The position numbers were made by a program, and so were the translations under genes. The notes below the pieces were generated by a model. That model was not told the DNA's origin. It saw nothing but the letters and a program-made list of their open reading frames with translations, and did no database searches. Below, piece by piece: positions 8,972 to 16,887 of a stretch of DNA of 28,114 bases. Source of the stretch: CAYUET01 sp964443875 (lineage in GTDB: Bacteria; Auribacterota; JAFGBW01); the NCBI GenBank assembly GCA_964443875.1, contig CAYUET010000037.1:1-28114 (forward strand). Reading direction: 5' to 3'. The stretch's first letter is position 1; the number at the start of each line of letters is the position of its first letter.

Positions 8972-9580
8972 ATGAAAAATTCAAAAGGATTCACCCTTCT
9001 GGAAGTTGTAATAAGTCTGGGGATTCTCGCCTTGGGTGTTTTGGGTATTTTTTCTCTTATTCCAACAGGAGTGGAACAAAGCCAGAATGTTCATGAACAA
9101 TCCAAGGCTATCCTTTTAGCTCAATCCAAACTGGAAGAAATTATAGCTCAGGCTTCAACGGATTGGGCGGGAGATCCCGAAAAAACAGAGGATGGATTTA
9201 ATACCTGGAACCATTATCGAGGGGAGAAGGATCCTACTAGTATTAATTCACCTTCCTTTTTAGGACCTAATACTTTAAAAGAAAAAGAAGTATGGGGTTG
9301 GGTAGAGGATAAAAATGGTAAATGGATTAATGATGTGGGGTATCAATGGGAATGGCATTTTGTTGCTCCTGAAAATGCAGAACCAACAGATCCTCCCTGT
9401 TCAGGATCACTGGCTTTAATTACACTTACTGTTTCCTGGCCCCAAAAATGGAGCAGCATAAAAAATCTGGAACAGGAAAAGGGGCTTATTGCACGCTATC
9501 GTGGAAATGATGAAACCTATTTTAAAAATAATAATATCCAATATGTCCGGCTTATCAGCTATGTTTCTAAAGGACTGTAA
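8972..9580 (+). CDS. Type IV prepilin-like protein, PilV/GspI type
   Basis: Second prepilin-like protein, 202 residues. The leader MKNSKG precedes FTLLEVVISLGILALGVLGIF, a canonical cleavage site with Gly at -1 and Glu at +5. The QSQNVHEQSKAILLAQSKLEEI segment after the helix is characteristic of PilV/GspI minor pilins, which help start pilus or pseudopilus assembly at the inner membrane. The distal part is Trp-rich (VWGWVEDKNGKW, YQWEWHFV) and unassigned. The start has AAGGA five bases upstream, inside the end of the preceding gene, and follows its stop by one base. An intrinsic terminator overlaps the stop codon, so the operon seems to hold only these two genes. Confidence 0.82.
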   Translation: MKNSKGFTLLEVVISLGILALGVLGIFSLIPTGVEQSQNVHEQSKAILLAQSKLEEIIAQASTDWAGDPEKTEDGFNTWNHYRGEKDPTSINSPSFLGPNTLKEKEVWGWVEDKNGKWINDVGYQWEWHFVAPENAEPTDPPCSGSLALITLTVSWPQKWSSIKNLEQEKGLIARYRGNDETYFKNNNIQYVRLISYVSKGL

Positions 9581-9600
9581 ATAAGTCCTTCATAATTTTT
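9570..9600 (+). terminator. Intrinsic terminator of the prepilin pair
   Basis: AAGGACT, a seven-base loop and AGTCCTT form a perfect 7-bp stem across the stop codon of the second prepilin gene. CATAATTTTT follows, giving a five-T tract. This marks the end of the two-gene operon before the right origin block. Confidence 0.6.
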
Positions 9601-9607
9601 CAACGAG

Positions 9608-9867
9608 TTATCCACAGCTTATTCAAAGAAGATTTTTTTACGCTGGAATATAAGATTTAATAAATAAATATTTTTTTATTATTTGTAACACAATAAATTA
9701 AATAGTCAAATAACTATAAAATTATAACTAATTCATTTTAAATAAGATAAAATAGTTAAAATTAAACATAAAAAAATAAATTTTTTTAAAATTTATATTA
9801 ATATTCAGGTACCAGATTTATTTGTTTCACATGAAACATTTTTTTAAAATTTTAAAAGTTATCCACA
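9608..9867. other. Right DnaA-box pair flanking an AT-rich unwinding candidate
   Basis: Two perfect TTATCCACA boxes in the same orientation, at 9608-9616 and 9859-9867, bracket sequence that between about 9650 and 9815 is almost entirely A and T. Box-flanked AT-rich DNA is the usual layout of an origin unwinding element. With the left block beside dnaA this gives a two-part origin, as in Bacillus subtilis or Helicobacter pylori, here split by the two prepilin genes. Which block melts first cannot be told by eye. Confidence 0.6.
9823..9838. other. parS-like centromere site 1
   Basis: TGTTTCACATGAAACA matches the conserved chromosomal parS motif TGTTTCACGTGAAACA at 15 of 16 positions. The single change (G to A at position 9) breaks the central palindrome. 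parS is the loading site of ParB, which recruits condensin and segregates the origin. Its place within 2.1 kb of dnaA, and an identical second copy 705 bases away, support the call. parAB are not in the window. Confidence 0.8.
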
Positions 9868-10046
9868 GGTTATTCATTGGTATTTGAGCTGGATTGAAGC
9901 GATTAATATTTTAGGATACTGTATTCATTTTTTATTCATATGCTTCTTTAAAAAATCCATTCTCCATTTTTGCAGTCCTTATTAAATCTTCAGGATGGGG
10001 TACTGTCTTAATAATGACAGGTTTTTTTATAAAAGAAAGAAATGAA

Positions 10047-10163
10047 ATACCTCGCAGCTTGCTGCGAGGTATCTAAAGTTATTCCGAACAAACGTGAGGA
10101 ATCTAGATTTCTCGCTACCGATCGAAATGATAAGCCGCAGTAAACTGCGGGGAATTAAACCCA
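10047..10163. repeat. Three-palindrome cluster (REP/MITE-like)
   Basis: Three hairpins in a row. First, a perfect 12-bp inverted repeat, ATACCTCGCAGC, two bases, GCTGCGAGGTAT (10047-10072). Second, a long imperfect palindrome centred on AATCTAGATT (about 10080-10130). Third, CCGCAG, TAAA, CTGCGG (10135-10150), followed by GGAATTAAACCC. The G/C-rich stems stand out sharply from the AT-rich surroundings. The arrangement resembles dispersed palindromic elements (REP, BIME or MITE types) but no transposase is present. It could instead be a structured RNA or a nucleoid-protein site. Copy number elsewhere in the genome would decide. Confidence 0.55.
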
Positions 10164-10527
10164 TAGAGATTAATCAGGAAAAAAACTTTGGAGATAGAAG
10201 AGTTAAAAACTCTGCATGGAAATAGACTATTTTTACTTAATAGTTAGTCCAGGGGGTTGGGAGGTTCAGAGAAAATTCATTTATTTAGGTTTTATAAAGG
10301 ATTAAAAATTTAAATAAACATGTTTATTTCTATTCTGGAAAATTAATGGAAAAATAACAGGGTAGTTTAATCTCATTCAAGTTAAATTCACCGCAGCAAA
10401 ATTCGGGCTAGAGTAAAGAAAGGAATATGTTTTTCGCAATTAGGGGTTTAAGATTTTATTGAGATAAGTTTATCGGAATAGATGATTTTGGATTCTTTAT
10501 GAGCTTGAAGGGGGTTGTTTTTAAAAA

Positions 10528-10543
10528 TGTTTCACATGAAACA
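10528..10543. other. parS-like centromere site 2
   Basis: A second identical TGTTTCACATGAAACA in the same orientation, 64 bases beyond the 3' end of the membrane-protein gene. It shares the G-to-A variant with site 1. The two identical copies point to a lineage-specific parS rather than a chance match. Confidence 0.8.
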
Positions 10544-10606
10544 ATTTATTTTTTCAGAGAGAGATAAAATTCTGATTTTATTCTATAGAAGGGCAGGCTA
10601 AAATCT

Positions 10607-11260
10607 TCAGGAAAAAATTTTCAAAGAGGCAAAAGAAAATCCACAGAGATTAAGATTGAAGAGACTTAGTCCAAGGAGGAATAAGGATGCTAAAAGAAGT
10701 ATGGATCCGAAAAGGCGGGAATGAAGAAAAAAGAGGGTGTCCGTATCTTTCTGAATGGTCGTTGATTTTATTTCGTTGGATCCAAGAGTAATCCAGCGAC
10801 TAAGCCGGGTATTAAAGGTTTGAAAGGATGAAGGAAAAAAAATCATTCCTAAACCTGAGAAAAAACCAAGGGTTAAAAGTATAGATCCGATAATAAGAGT
10901 AAGAAGAACAAGGGATTCTGCTATAGGGTTATAAGTGGGGTTAATGGATAAAGAGTTTAGAAAAAGAGAGTGATCAAAATCCATCAGAAAGAAGAATAAA
11001 ACATAGGAGGTGGATAAGGTAATCAGAGAACCAAAAATAAAAGAATAACGGAAAATAAAAGGATCTGTTTCAATATGTTTATCCAGGAAATTGAACAAAC
11101 GGCTCCATTTGAAATTCAAGAGGGGATTAATTAAAAGGCTCAGTTGTTTGGTAAGAGTAAGGGAAAATAACAGAAGGAAAGAGAGTATAATACCTAGAAG
11201 AGAGGCACATAAGGTAAAAAGATTTAGTAAGTTTAAAAAGGACAAAGCAGAAAAACTCAT
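10607..11260 (-). CDS. Unknown multi-pass membrane protein
   Basis: A 217-residue protein I do not recognise. Hydrophobic segments at about residues 10-33, 70-92, 114-140 and 185-205 suggest four membrane helices. The loop before the last helix contains FNTRLSRWITLGSNEIKS and a Phe/Leu-His-Ser-Arg-Leu-Phe-Gly stretch, a basic and partly aromatic pattern likely on the cytoplasmic side. No catalytic motif is visible. The start is well supported: CGGAGAA lies five bases upstream of the ATG. The gene points towards the origin, against the local replication direction. No terminator is visible after its stop, where the second parS-like site lies 64 bases away. The upstream radical SAM gene is on the same strand but 230 bases away, so a shared transcript is uncertain. 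Confidence 0.7.
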   Translation of the reverse strand: MSFSALSFLNLLNLFTLCASLLGIILSFLLLFSLTLTKQLSLLINPLLNFKWSRLFNFLDKHIETDPFIFRYSFIFGSLITLSTSYVLFFFLMDFDHSLFLNSLSINPTYNPIAESLVLLTLIIGSILLTLGFFSGLGMIFFPSSFQTFNTRLSRWITLGSNEIKSTTIQKDTDTLFFLHSRLFGSILLLASLFLLGLSLFNLNLCGFSFASLKIFS

Positions 11261-11448
11261 AGGTATTCTCCGTTAGAGGCAACTATGAAACAAAAAATAC
11301 AATATATCCAGAATAAATTTTTAAAAAGAAATACCTACATATTGCATGAAAATAATATGGAGCTCTTATTTTACAGAGGATCAAAACTGTTTAAATTTTT
11401 TTAAAGGGTTCGTACTATAAGAATCTAAAACCAACTTGTTACACAAAC

Positions 11449-11472
11449 CTGTCTTTGTACAGAATAAGACAG
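11449..11472 (-). terminator. Possible weak terminator after the radical SAM gene
   Basis: A perfect 7-bp inverted repeat, CTGTCTT and AAGACAG with a ten-base loop, begins 19 bases past the radical SAM stop codon. On the - strand it is followed by GTTTGTGT, which is only partly T-rich, so termination would be weak. The rest of the 11261-11490 gap is AT-rich with no other recognisable element. Confidence 0.3.
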
Positions 11473-11490
11473 ACATTGAACCTTGAATAT

Positions 11491-13665
11491 TTAACGCTTA
11501 CGCGTAAAATTCGTGCTAATATTAAAAGAAAGATCAGCTGAAAAGGCCTGTGTTCTGCCAGGGGGGATATGGACTTCAGAAGTGGAAAGGGCATGAATCA
11601 TTCTTCCATATTCGTGACGGCCCGTATTCTGAATTTGATCCTTGAAACGGGAAGGAAGAGAAAAATAATTATAAGTAAGAGAGGGGAGGATATTTTTTTG
11701 ACTGGAAACTCGGATCCATTCAAAGGAGCATTGCCTGGGAAAAAAAGTTTCCCAATCTTCAATGGCAGGGAAATTGGAACTATCGTGCGGAGTTTCCCAG
11801 TGATCATATTCATCCGTCAGGCAAAGCGAAAATTTCAAATCGGTAAGAGTCAGGGGGTGACGGGTTATCCAGTCTGCTTTCCAGAAGATTTTTGTACGGT
11901 TATGAATCATGAACCAGAAAATCTGTTTCAGGGTGAGCTGGTTTTGGGTAAAATAGTCAAATTCCACATAAAATTCATTGGGCTGTATGCGGTTGATTTT
12001 GCAATTGCAAAGGGAGGTATCATAGCGCATTCCCAGATGCCTGAAAGAACATTGGATTCCAGCTCCCCGGGTAATTTCTTTTTCTCCGGAATAGAGGCGT
12101 ATGGAGGAATGAATAATATGGAGTCGAAGATCCGGTGAGGCAATCTGATCGAACCGGTGTTTATCTATATCGCGGTTAAAAAGGAATAAAAATTTAAGAT
12201 AGTCACAAGTTTTAAAAACCAGGTTTTTAAATCCGTATTGTTTCCAGTAGGTTTTTGCCCTTTGATAATGCCAGAGTCCGAGTCCAATTTTTTTTGGATT
12301 TCTTTGAAGTCGTTGATGTTCGCCCCAACGGGTATAGGCTTCATCACGGGCATGAACAATATCTTCAGGCGAAAGAGAGAAAGATTGGATAACATAATCA
12401 TGGTTACCATCCAGATTTTTGGGAGTATAGGGGAGGAGTCTGCCTTCAGCCTGAAGGGATTTATAAAGGGCTGTTCCAGGAAAGGGGGTAGCGATGGAAA
12501 ATTGAAGGGAGTCCGGATTAAGGGAAAGGGCAAGATCCATTGTTTTTTGAAGGCTCTCTTTTGTTTCATTGGGAAGACCTAAAATAAAAGTCAGATGAAC
12601 TTTTATACCCATGGACTGGGTAAGTCGAATCATTTCAACTGTTTTTTCAAGATTCATTTTTTTTCCGCAGGCATCAAGCAGGCACTGATCTGCGGATTCC
12701 ACACCATATTTCACACTGTAGAGTCCGGCCAGTTTGAGCTGTTTTAAAACAGCCTCAGTCATAAGGTCTGCCCTTGCCATGATGGCCCAGGGAACAAGAA
12801 TCTTTCCTCTTTTCCTGCGATCAATAAGTTTTTGAGAAAATTCCAGCATCCGGGGGATGCCGACATTGAAGGTATCATCATCAAAGTAAATGCTTTTAAA
12901 TTTCATATGATGAACAAGAAAATGCATTTCATTTAAAATGTCTTCAACAGCCCGGGGCCTGTAGAGTCCGGGTTTTCCCATGATCTGGGGCCAGGCACAG
13001 AAATGACAGGAAAAGGGGCAGCCCCGGCTTGCCCACATCTGGGCATTGGGAAGAGGAAGTCCTCCCGGGGCATCTACATATTTTCTCATAGGCAGAGAAG
13101 TTCTGTGAGGCCAGGGAAGGGAGTTGACATCACTTAAAGAGACTGAAAGGTTGGATTTAGTATAATTGTTTTCTTTAAGTATAACCCCTGCAATTTGTTG
13201 TGATAAATTTTCTGACTTAAAAGTTTTCATGAGCTGTAAAAGAGACTGTTCATATTCACCGGAGATCGCGGCAGAAACAAAGGAATATTGTTTTAAAAGA
13301 TCAGGGGAAGAGAGAAGTTCAGCATCCAGTCCGCATAGTACGAGACGGATGGTCGATGGTATTTTGGAGAGGATTCTCAGATCGTTTTCCCTGGAAGGGG
13401 TGGATATTTCAGAAACCAGAATATCCGGGGAAAATGAAAGGATCTTTTTAAGGAAGTCATCTTCAGTGAGTTCAGAGGCGACCGCATCAATAAGGTCTAC
13501 AGTAAATCCTTCCTTTTCCAGAAGGGAGGCAGAATAAGCCAGATAAAAAGGAAAAGGAAGATAGTCTCTTTCAGTTTCATTTTTTACATGCGGCCAGCGG
13601 GAACCTGCTCTTACCCCATAATAACCGTTTACAAACCAGGGTGGATTAACCAGAAGAATTTTCAT
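11491..13665 (-). CDS. B12-binding-domain radical SAM protein with long C-terminal extension
   Basis: Radical SAM enzyme of the cobalamin-binding/BchE-like superfamily, 724 residues. Residues 1-150 resemble a B12-binding Rossmann domain (KILLVNPPW start; SFSPDILVSEIS), but I see no DxHxxG motif. The [4Fe-4S] cysteines are in CPFSCHFC (Cys216, Cys220, Cys223), followed by a radical SAM barrel to about 440 with FDDDTFNV, VKYGVES and FILGLPNET. The substrate is unknown; relatives perform methylations, cyclisations or lipid modifications. Residues 480-724 form an extension rich in aromatic and beta-prone sequence that I cannot assign. No Shine-Dalgarno is visible before the ATG. It is divergent from comEC with a 92-base shared upstream region. 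Confidence 0.85.
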   Translation of the reverse strand: MKILLVNPPWFVNGYYGVRAGSRWPHVKNETERDYLPFPFYLAYSASLLEKEGFTVDLIDAVASELTEDDFLKKILSFSPDILVSEISTPSRENDLRILSKIPSTIRLVLCGLDAELLSSPDLLKQYSFVSAAISGEYEQSLLQLMKTFKSENLSQQIAGVILKENNYTKSNLSVSLSDVNSLPWPHRTSLPMRKYVDAPGGLPLPNAQMWASRGCPFSCHFCAWPQIMGKPGLYRPRAVEDILNEMHFLVHHMKFKSIYFDDDTFNVGIPRMLEFSQKLIDRRKRGKILVPWAIMARADLMTEAVLKQLKLAGLYSVKYGVESADQCLLDACGKKMNLEKTVEMIRLTQSMGIKVHLTFILGLPNETKESLQKTMDLALSLNPDSLQFSIATPFPGTALYKSLQAEGRLLPYTPKNLDGNHDYVIQSFSLSPEDIVHARDEAYTRWGEHQRLQRNPKKIGLGLWHYQRAKTYWKQYGFKNLVFKTCDYLKFLFLFNRDIDKHRFDQIASPDLRLHIIHSSIRLYSGEKEITRGAGIQCSFRHLGMRYDTSLCNCKINRIQPNEFYVEFDYFTQNQLTLKQIFWFMIHNRTKIFWKADWITRHPLTLTDLKFSLCLTDEYDHWETPHDSSNFPAIEDWETFFPRQCSFEWIRVSSQKNILPSLTYNYFSLPSRFKDQIQNTGRHEYGRMIHALSTSEVHIPPGRTQAFSADLSFNISTNFTRKR

Positions 13666-13713
13666 TAATTAAAATTATTATCATAAATGTCAATTCACGA
13701 GAAACATGAAAAT

Positions 13714-13735
13714 ATGATAAAAGATTATTTATCAT
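13714..13735. promoter_or_regulatory. Dyad in the radical SAM / comEC divergent promoter region
   Basis: ATGATAAA, six bases, TTTATCAT is a perfect 8-bp inverted repeat 22 bases before the comEC start. A further TTATCAT half-site lies at 13677-13683, near the radical SAM start. The region must carry promoters for both genes, so an operator is plausible, but AT-rich dyads arise easily by chance. Confidence 0.3.
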
Positions 13736-13757
13736 TAAAATTTCGGAATGGACAGAG

Positions 13758-15314
13758 ATGGGATTATTTATATTTTTATTGTTTTTTTCAGGGCTTCATC
13801 TGGCAAGGTATTCATCCGCCGTCAGCATGGAAACGGGCTGGGTGATGGTTACGGTCCTGTGGTTCTGGGCATTTTTCACCCATTCAAAAAGCCGGCGGGG
13901 CTTTGAGCTTTATGTGTTGGGATTCGGCGTTTCCTGGATTTTCGGGCTTGTGAGTTTTGACAAAACACATCATCCAACACTTGTTCTTAAAGACAAAGTT
14001 CCTTTAACCCTGAGCGGGGTGATTATGAATCAGCCGGTTAAAAGGGAAGAGAACGTTTTTTTTTCATTCCAGGTGAACCGTGTTTATTCAGGGAAAAAGG
14101 AATATAAAGCGGATTCCAGAATGTATGTCTTTGTAAAAAAATATGCGGCTGCGGAATTGAAGATGAAGGATACTGTGAAATTCAGCGGAACTTTCAGGGC
14201 AAATTCAGAGGATAAACCTTTTGACCAGTATCTTAAGCTCAATGGTTTTTCCGGGAAAATGACGGTTTCAAGCGGTAAAATTGATCGACTGAAAAAAGGA
14301 GAGGAGGACGGGCTTCAGGCTCTGAAAATCAGGATATTGAAAACCCTCATGGATCCTCTGGAGTCCGGAGGTTTTTCACAAAATACCCTTGGTCTTTTCC
14401 GTGCGCTTTTATTCGGGGAAAAGACAGGGCTTCCCTTAGAGCTTAAAGAGACACTGATTCATACCAATGTCCTGCATATCATTGCCGTATCGGGTTATCA
14501 TTTTACCGTGATTGGAGGGATCTTTTGCGCCTTCCTGGGATTTTTCGGAATTGGAAAGCCCTTAAGATTTTATCTGGTGATTCCTATTCTCTGGATATTT
14601 TTAATGCTGATTGATTTCCCGGCTTCCGCCTACAGAGCCTGGATCATGATTGCCCTTTATTGGTGCGCTTATCTTGTAGGCAGAGTGCAGAATCCATTAC
14701 ACATTACCGGAGTATCCGGAATCTTTCTCCTGATGGTTGATCCCCTATATTGCGTGGATCCGGGTTTCATTCTTTCCTATGCCGCTGTCATAAGTCTTCT
14801 GGGTCCCGGGAGATTTTTCGATCACTTTTTAAAACAAAAGATTTTTCCTTTAAAAAGGAAATGGATGAAAGACGAGCCTCCTTACAAATATTGGGAAAGG
14901 ACGGAAAAAATCGGAAGCGTTCTTATTTTTTCAACGGTTGCATGGGTGGGAACTGCACCCCTGGTTATTTATTATTTTAAAATTTTCTCCATGGTTTCGC
15001 TTTTGGCCAATCTTTTAGCCATCCTTCTGCTTCCTATGGTTTTTATATGTCTTTTGAGTGCTGTTTTTATCGGACAGTTTGTCTGGATGGCAGGAGAAGC
15101 CTATGGGTATGTGGCGAAATGGATTTTTGAGATCATGGCTCAGGGCTTTATATTTCTTGATAGCATTCCCGGAAGTTATTTTGAAATAGAGGAGTTTTCA
15201 ATTTCACAAACCCTGGCAGGATATGCTTTTTTAATCCTTGTATTTGGCATGTTGTACAGGAAGATCAAACCGGAGGAGCGGATGCATTTTTCTTCCACGG
15301 TAAAGGAATCATGA
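13758..15314 (+). CDS. comEC: ComEC/Rec2-family DNA-uptake channel protein, without MBL domain
   Basis: Polytopic inner-membrane protein of natural transformation, forming the channel that takes single-stranded DNA into the cytoplasm. Order: N-terminal membrane helices, a soluble DUF4131-like section (about 75-185, with LSGVIMNQPVKREENVFFSF), then the Competence domain with LLFGEKTGLPLELKETLIHTN and VLHIIAVSGYHF around residue 240, and several more helices to about 505. The 518 residues are short of full-length ComEC (B. subtilis about 776), because the C-terminal metallo-beta-lactamase-like domain is missing; the frame ends cleanly with no sign of a broken remainder. The stop overlaps the following methyltransferase start in an ATGA. 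No other competence genes are present apart from the prepilin-like pair 4 kb away. Confidence 0.9.
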   Translation: MGLFIFLLFFSGLHLARYSSAVSMETGWVMVTVLWFWAFFTHSKSRRGFELYVLGFGVSWIFGLVSFDKTHHPTLVLKDKVPLTLSGVIMNQPVKREENVFFSFQVNRVYSGKKEYKADSRMYVFVKKYAAAELKMKDTVKFSGTFRANSEDKPFDQYLKLNGFSGKMTVSSGKIDRLKKGEEDGLQALKIRILKTLMDPLESGGFSQNTLGLFRALLFGEKTGLPLELKETLIHTNVLHIIAVSGYHFTVIGGIFCAFLGFFGIGKPLRFYLVIPILWIFLMLIDFPASAYRAWIMIALYWCAYLVGRVQNPLHITGVSGIFLLMVDPLYCVDPGFILSYAAVISLLGPGRFFDHFLKQKIFPLKRKWMKDEPPYKYWERTEKIGSVLIFSTVAWVGTAPLVIYYFKIFSMVSLLANLLAILLLPMVFICLLSAVFIGQFVWMAGEAYGYVAKWIFEIMAQGFIFLDSIPGSYFEIEEFSISQTLAGYAFLILVFGMLYRKIKPEERMHFSSTVKES

Positions 15315-16111
15315 AAACAAATTCTTTATATAACAAAGAATATTATCTTTCCGATTGCGAGGGTTTCAGTCAGTTTCAGAAAAGTCAGGGGAATGTGTTA
15401 AGCCCCCGCCTTAAAAAAATTTTCAGGCTAGCAGATCTGAAGCCTGGAATGAAGGTACTGGACATCGGATTCGGGCGGGGGGAGCTTTTACTGCAGTCTG
15501 CAAAAACCGGTGCTACGGCCTTCGGAATTGAAGCTTCTGAGGATGCCATGAAAATAACAAAGGAAGCTGTGAAACAATGGGTCAGGAAAAATCCGGAAAT
15601 AATGGGGAATTGTTTTCCCTTAAAAGGCGATGCCGCTTTACTGCCTTTTAAAAATAAAGTATTTGATGTGATCATTTTATCCGATATTATTGAACATCTT
15701 TTTCCGGAGGAACTTTTAAATTGTTTTAAGGAATGCTTCAGAGTTTTGAACCCCGGTGGAAAACTAGTGCTTCATACAACACCCAACCGGCTGTTTATGA
15801 GTGTCGGATTAAGGTTTTACCAGGCCCTGGGATTAATGTTCGGCCGCTGGTTAGGGCTGAACCCCAGAAGGAAACTTCCCGCAGGGCTTCAAAGGGATGT
15901 GCATGTGAATGAGCAGACCCTTTTCAGTCTGGGGAGGGTATTGAAAAAATGCGGTTTTAAAAATCCGGATCTTTGGCTGGAAAAAAGTCCGCAGTATATT
16001 TATTATTTTTTTAAAGACGATATTTTTGTAAAGCGGGTTCGAGGGCTAAATTTCCTGGTGCCCGTGAAACATTTTTTCTGTTCCGATATATTCGGGATAG
16101 TGAGAAGGTAA
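15311..16111 (+). CDS. Class I SAM-dependent methyltransferase
   Basis: A 266-residue methyltransferase. The SAM-binding motif I is VLDIGFGRGELL (49-60), followed by GIEASEDAM (acidic loop), FDVIILSDIIEHLF (motif post-II) and the CFRVLNPGGKLVLHTTPN block typical of the Methyltransf_11/UbiE-like superfamily. The substrate cannot be deduced; the closest style is O- or C-methyltransferases acting on lipids, quinones or sugars. Its start overlaps the comEC stop by four bases, so the two are translationally coupled, although no functional link is known to me. A DnaQ-like exonuclease gene follows 98 bases later. Confidence 0.85.
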   Translation: MKTNSLYNKEYYLSDCEGFSQFQKSQGNVLSPRLKKIFRLADLKPGMKVLDIGFGRGELLLQSAKTGATAFGIEASEDAMKITKEAVKQWVRKNPEIMGNCFPLKGDAALLPFKNKVFDVIILSDIIEHLFPEELLNCFKECFRVLNPGGKLVLHTTPNRLFMSVGLRFYQALGLMFGRWLGLNPRRKLPAGLQRDVHVNEQTLFSLGRVLKKCGFKNPDLWLEKSPQYIYYFFKDDIFVKRVRGLNFLVPVKHFFCSDIFGIVRR

Positions 16112-16209
16112 TTTTTGAATTTTGAACGAAGTAACAAACAGGGTGCAATGTCCCCTTTAAGGATTTGCTGAAAAATAAGTTTGTTTTTATGCCCCGGAGG
16201 AGTTGAATC

Positions 16210-16839
16210 ATGCCTGTTAAAGAACCGCTCGTGATCCTGGACTTTGAAACGACTGGATTATCTCCTGATTTTTCCAGAATCATTGAAGTCGGTGCCGTTT
16301 TGATTGAGGAGAACAGGATCGTGGATTCCTTTTCTCAATTGATGAATCCCGGATTCTACATTCCTCCGGTCATCACGGGTATTACCGGAATCACCACTAA
16401 AATGATTGAGGACAAACCCTCTCCTGAGGAAGTCATGCCCCGCCTTTACCGATTTATCGGAAAGCGGCAGATCATGGCCCATAACGCCTCCTTTGATAAA
16501 AAATTTCTGCTCGCTGAAATGTCCCGTGTGGATCTTGTCGTGAGAAATCCTTTTTTATGCACCTTGAAATTATCAAGGCGGCTGATTCATGATTCCTGCA
16601 GTTACAGTCTTGGCAATCTGGCCGGTTATCTGGGTTTGGATACAGACGATATAGGCCGGATGCACAGGGCGCTCGATGATGTGAAAGTCACCTTTCAGCT
16701 CTGGAAATATCTGCAGAATGTTGTGGTTCGAAAATCAGGGCTGTTGGATCATGATTTGAAAATCTATCATGAAATCTGCAAAAAACCGAAAAAGAATATT
16801 GCTGAATTTCTTGAGAATGTCAGTTCAATTGAAAATTGA
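16210..16839 (+). CDS. DnaQ-like 3'-5' exonuclease (DEDDh family)
   Basis: Single-domain 3'-5' exonuclease of 209 residues, related to the DNA polymerase III epsilon subunit and the PolC exonuclease domain. All catalytic elements are present: ExoI LDFETTG (Asp11, Glu13), ExoII HNASFD (Asp96) and ExoIII HRALDD (His152, Asp157), with LSPDFSRIIEVGAV and GITGITTKMI as in polC-type exonucleases. It could be the proofreading subunit or a stand-alone repair or RNA-processing nuclease; the sequence cannot separate these. A strong GGAGG lies before the ATG. folC follows after 58 bases on the same strand. Confidence 0.88.
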   Translation: MPVKEPLVILDFETTGLSPDFSRIIEVGAVLIEENRIVDSFSQLMNPGFYIPPVITGITGITTKMIEDKPSPEEVMPRLYRFIGKRQIMAHNASFDKKFLLAEMSRVDLVVRNPFLCTLKLSRRLIHDSCSYSLGNLAGYLGLDTDDIGRMHRALDDVKVTFQLWKYLQNVVVRKSGLLDHDLKIYHEICKKPKKNIAEFLENVSSIEN

Positions 16840-16872
16840 ATTTTTTAACAGCAGGCAGCCGCCTCAGGAGAA

Positions 16873-16887
16873 GACCTGATTCAGGTC
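16873..16887 (+). promoter_or_regulatory. Dyad touching the folC ribosome-binding site
   Basis: GACCTGA, one base, TCAGGTC is a perfect 7-bp dyad whose last base begins the folC Shine-Dalgarno CAGGAG (16887-16892). TCAGGAGA also occurs twice around it, at 16864 and 16886, so the mRNA has two competing Shine-Dalgarno-like segments. It could be an operator or a small structure affecting translation. Confidence 0.35.

Larger units (their letters stand above)
9581..10606. other. Gene-free origin-proximal region
   Basis: About 1 kb without a credible coding frame. From left to right it holds a DnaA box, a ~160-base nearly pure A/T stretch, a parS-like site, another DnaA box, a cluster of three palindromes and a second parS-like site, each listed separately. 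In the remaining stretches (9871-10046 and 10166-10527) I see only AT-rich sequence with no tRNA, no repeat and no clear promoter. Confidence 0.7.

Noticed and set aside
10166..10527. Possible tRNA or small RNA between the palindrome cluster and the second parS-like site
   Set aside because: I found no cloverleaf, no T-loop motif and no terminator-like structure.
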